The position numbers and the translations under genes are program-made. A stretch of 6,127 bases of DNA from an uncultured Veillonella sp. GTDB lineage: Bacteria > Bacillota > Negativicutes > Veillonellales > Veillonellaceae. The stretch spans positions 1 through 6,127 of the forward strand of contig CAAFUD010000203.1 of the NCBI GenBank assembly GCA_900766125.1, written 5' to 3'. Each line of letters begins with the position of its first letter. Positions within the stretch are counted from its first letter, which is position 1. The notes beneath the pieces are model-generated. The model worked only from the letters and a program-made list of their open reading frames with translations. It searched no databases and was not told the origin of the DNA. This document shows, one piece after another, positions 4,784 to 6,127 of the stretch.

Positions 4784-6127
4784 TACGAATCACATCTCCC
4801 TTGTAGTCGTTCTTTAAACAATGTATATCGTTCATCACCGTTTACAGTACGTACAGCACGTTCTATAGCGCTCGTTGTACCAACGATAATTACCTTCCGT
4901 TTAGCTCGTGTAACAGCAGTGTACAACAAATTACGTTGCAACATACCACCATAACGTGGAACAAATGGAATGATAACCACACCATACTCGCTACCTTGGC
5001 TCTTATGAACTGTAATAGCATAAGCTGGCATAATCATATGTGCTTCGTCGATAGGTAGACGAACCTCTTTATGGATAAATCGGATGCAAATGTCTGTTCG
5101 TGTAATGGCATAAATTACACCAATTTCACCATTGAAGACTTCTAGCTCATAATCATTGAGGATTTGGATAACTTTATCCCCTACACGGTATGTAATTCCA
5201 TTAACGCGTGCTTCCCCTTTTAAACTATCTGGAGGATTAACTGCTTGTTGTACATACTGAGAAATGAGCGTACTTCCAGCTTCACCACGTCGCATAGGAG
5301 AAATAATTTGAATATCTAATTCATCCTCAATATGCTCCTGTTCTCGCTTATATACATCTATGATAGCTTTCATCATCATATCGTAAGACTTAACAGGTAT
5401 AAAGGAAAACTCTTCACTTACACTATCAAGTTTTGGCATTTCACCACGGTTAATAGCATAGGCGCTTTCTACAATAGTATTACCAGAACTTTGTCGATAA
5501 ATCTGGTTAAGTCGCGTATAAGGCACACAGTCACTATCGAGCAAATCTTTTAATACAAAGCCTGCTCCAATAGGCGGTAATTGATCTACGTCACCTACGA
5601 TAATAACATGAGCTTCCTTTGGAATAGCTGCCATTAACGAATAGAATAAACGTACATTGAGCATAGATGCTTCATCAATGATAATAACATCTATATCTAA
5701 AGGATCATCTTCATTCTTAGTAAAATCATAAGAATCACTGCCCTGGACAGGCACTAATAAGCGATGTATCGTTGTTGCTTCAAACTCAGTCGCCTCAGTA
5801 AGTCGTTTTGCAGCACGCCCCGTAGGTGCACATAGAATAATCCGCCCTAATCCACCAAGTTGAAATCCTTTTACTAGGGCCTTTATAATCGTCGTTTTAC
5901 CCGTACCAGGGCCACCGGTTATGAGGGAAAACTTTTCAAAGAAGGATAACTGGATAGCCTCTTTTTGGGCATCACCAAATGTAATGTGATTATCTGCTTC
6001 AAATTTCTCTATAAAACTTGGAATATCTAGAGAAATTGGATCTGCCTCTAATAAAAAATCCTTTGTATAATGAACGCTTTCTACTTCAGACACGTACATT
6101 TCTGGAGGGTAAATATATAAGATATCT
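4783..6127 (-). CDS. RecD2-type ATP-dependent 5'-3' DNA helicase, C-terminal part (5' end outside window)
   Basis: This superfamily 1B helicase lacks its N-terminal part here. The frame continues without a stop past the Met at 6099 to the window edge, reading IYPPEMYVSEVE, which resembles the linker before the helicase core in RecD2. No ribosome binding site precedes 6099, so that Met is internal. Positions counted from that Met: Walker A GGPGTGKT (62-69), motif Ia APTGRAAKRL (91-100), Walker B IDEASM (141-146), motif III GDVDQLPPIGAG (169-180), YRQS (201-204), motif V ITVHKSQGSEY (362-372) and motif VI LLYTAVTRAKRK (391-402). The SH3-like insert region (about 300-345, with YRVGDKVIQ) is present. 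All core motifs are intact. RecD2 proteins are usually over 700 residues, so roughly 40% is missing to the right. RecBCD-independent RecD2 acts in DNA repair and fork maintenance. Its stop overlaps the comFC start, implying one mRNA. Confidence 0.94.
   Translation of the reverse strand, partial: DILYIYPPEMYVSEVESVHYTKDFLLEADPISLDIPSFIEKFEADNHITFGDAQKEAIQLSFFEKFSLITGGPGTGKTTIIKALVKGFQLGGLGRIILCAPTGRAAKRLTEATEFEATTIHRLLVPVQGSDSYDFTKNEDDPLDIDVIIIDEASMLNVRLFYSLMAAIPKEAHVIIVGDVDQLPPIGAGFVLKDLLDSDCVPYTRLNQIYRQSSGNTIVESAYAINRGEMPKLDSVSEEFSFIPVKSYDMMMKAIIDVYKREQEHIEDELDIQIISPMRRGEAGSTLISQYVQQAVNPPDSLKGEARVNGITYRVGDKVIQILNDYELEVFNGEIGVIYAITRTDICIRFIHKEVRLPIDEAHMIMPAYAITVHKSQGSEYGVVIIPFVPRYGGMLQRNLLYTAVTRAKRKVIIVGTTSAIERAVRTVNGDERYTLFKERLQGRCDS

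Noticed and set aside
5332..5553. A 73-codon plus-strand frame inside recD2
   Set aside because: It lies opposite a well-supported helicase core and has no start signal.
6097..6099. ATG as the start of recD2
   Set aside because: The frame stays open to the window edge with family-like residues upstream, there is no ribosome binding site on the minus strand (the GGAGGG there is on the plus strand), and the resulting protein would lack the whole N-terminal region.

Overview
The window looks like chromosomal DNA from a low-GC Firmicute-type bacterium. AT-rich intergenic DNA, GGAGG-type ribosome binding sites, sigma-A-like promoters, strong intrinsic terminators, a lipoprotein-type solute receptor and a recD2-comFC pair all fit this. 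The protein style suggests the Negativicutes, perhaps a Veillonella relative, but that is an impression and was not tested by any search.

Layout from left to right. Positions 1-282 are AT-rich non-coding DNA. Positions 283-2612, on the minus strand, hold a complete polar amino acid ABC importer operon: promoter, lipoprotein receptor, membrane permease, ATPase, then a strong terminator. Positions 2765-3033, on the minus strand, hold a GC-rich, highly structured non-coding RNA with its own promoter and terminator. It resembles the raiA-motif RNA class in size, self-closing fold and position near comFC. Positions 3034-3438 are AT-rich DNA with a perfect operator-like palindrome and the leader of the next gene. 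Positions 3439-4041, on the plus strand, encode a small stand-alone HD-GYP-type protein followed by a terminator. Positions 4088-6127, on the minus strand, hold comFC and the 3' part of recD2. Their stop and start codons overlap, and recD2 runs off the right edge.

How the parts relate: the importer is a self-contained transport unit. recD2 and comFC form one transcription unit for DNA processing (a 5'-3' helicase and a competence/DNA-uptake-associated phosphoribosyltransferase-fold protein). The HD-GYP gene lies on the opposite strand between comFC and the structured RNA.

Items most worth a second look: the structured RNA; a perfect terminator-like hairpin, with T-runs on both strands, buried inside the comFC coding sequence; the HD-GYP leader, where a repeat-flanked hairpin carries a Shine-Dalgarno-like loop and the start of an overlapping 33-codon ORF; and the non-canonical residues of the HD-GYP protein. 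No mobile elements, CRISPR arrays, tRNAs or rRNAs were seen.
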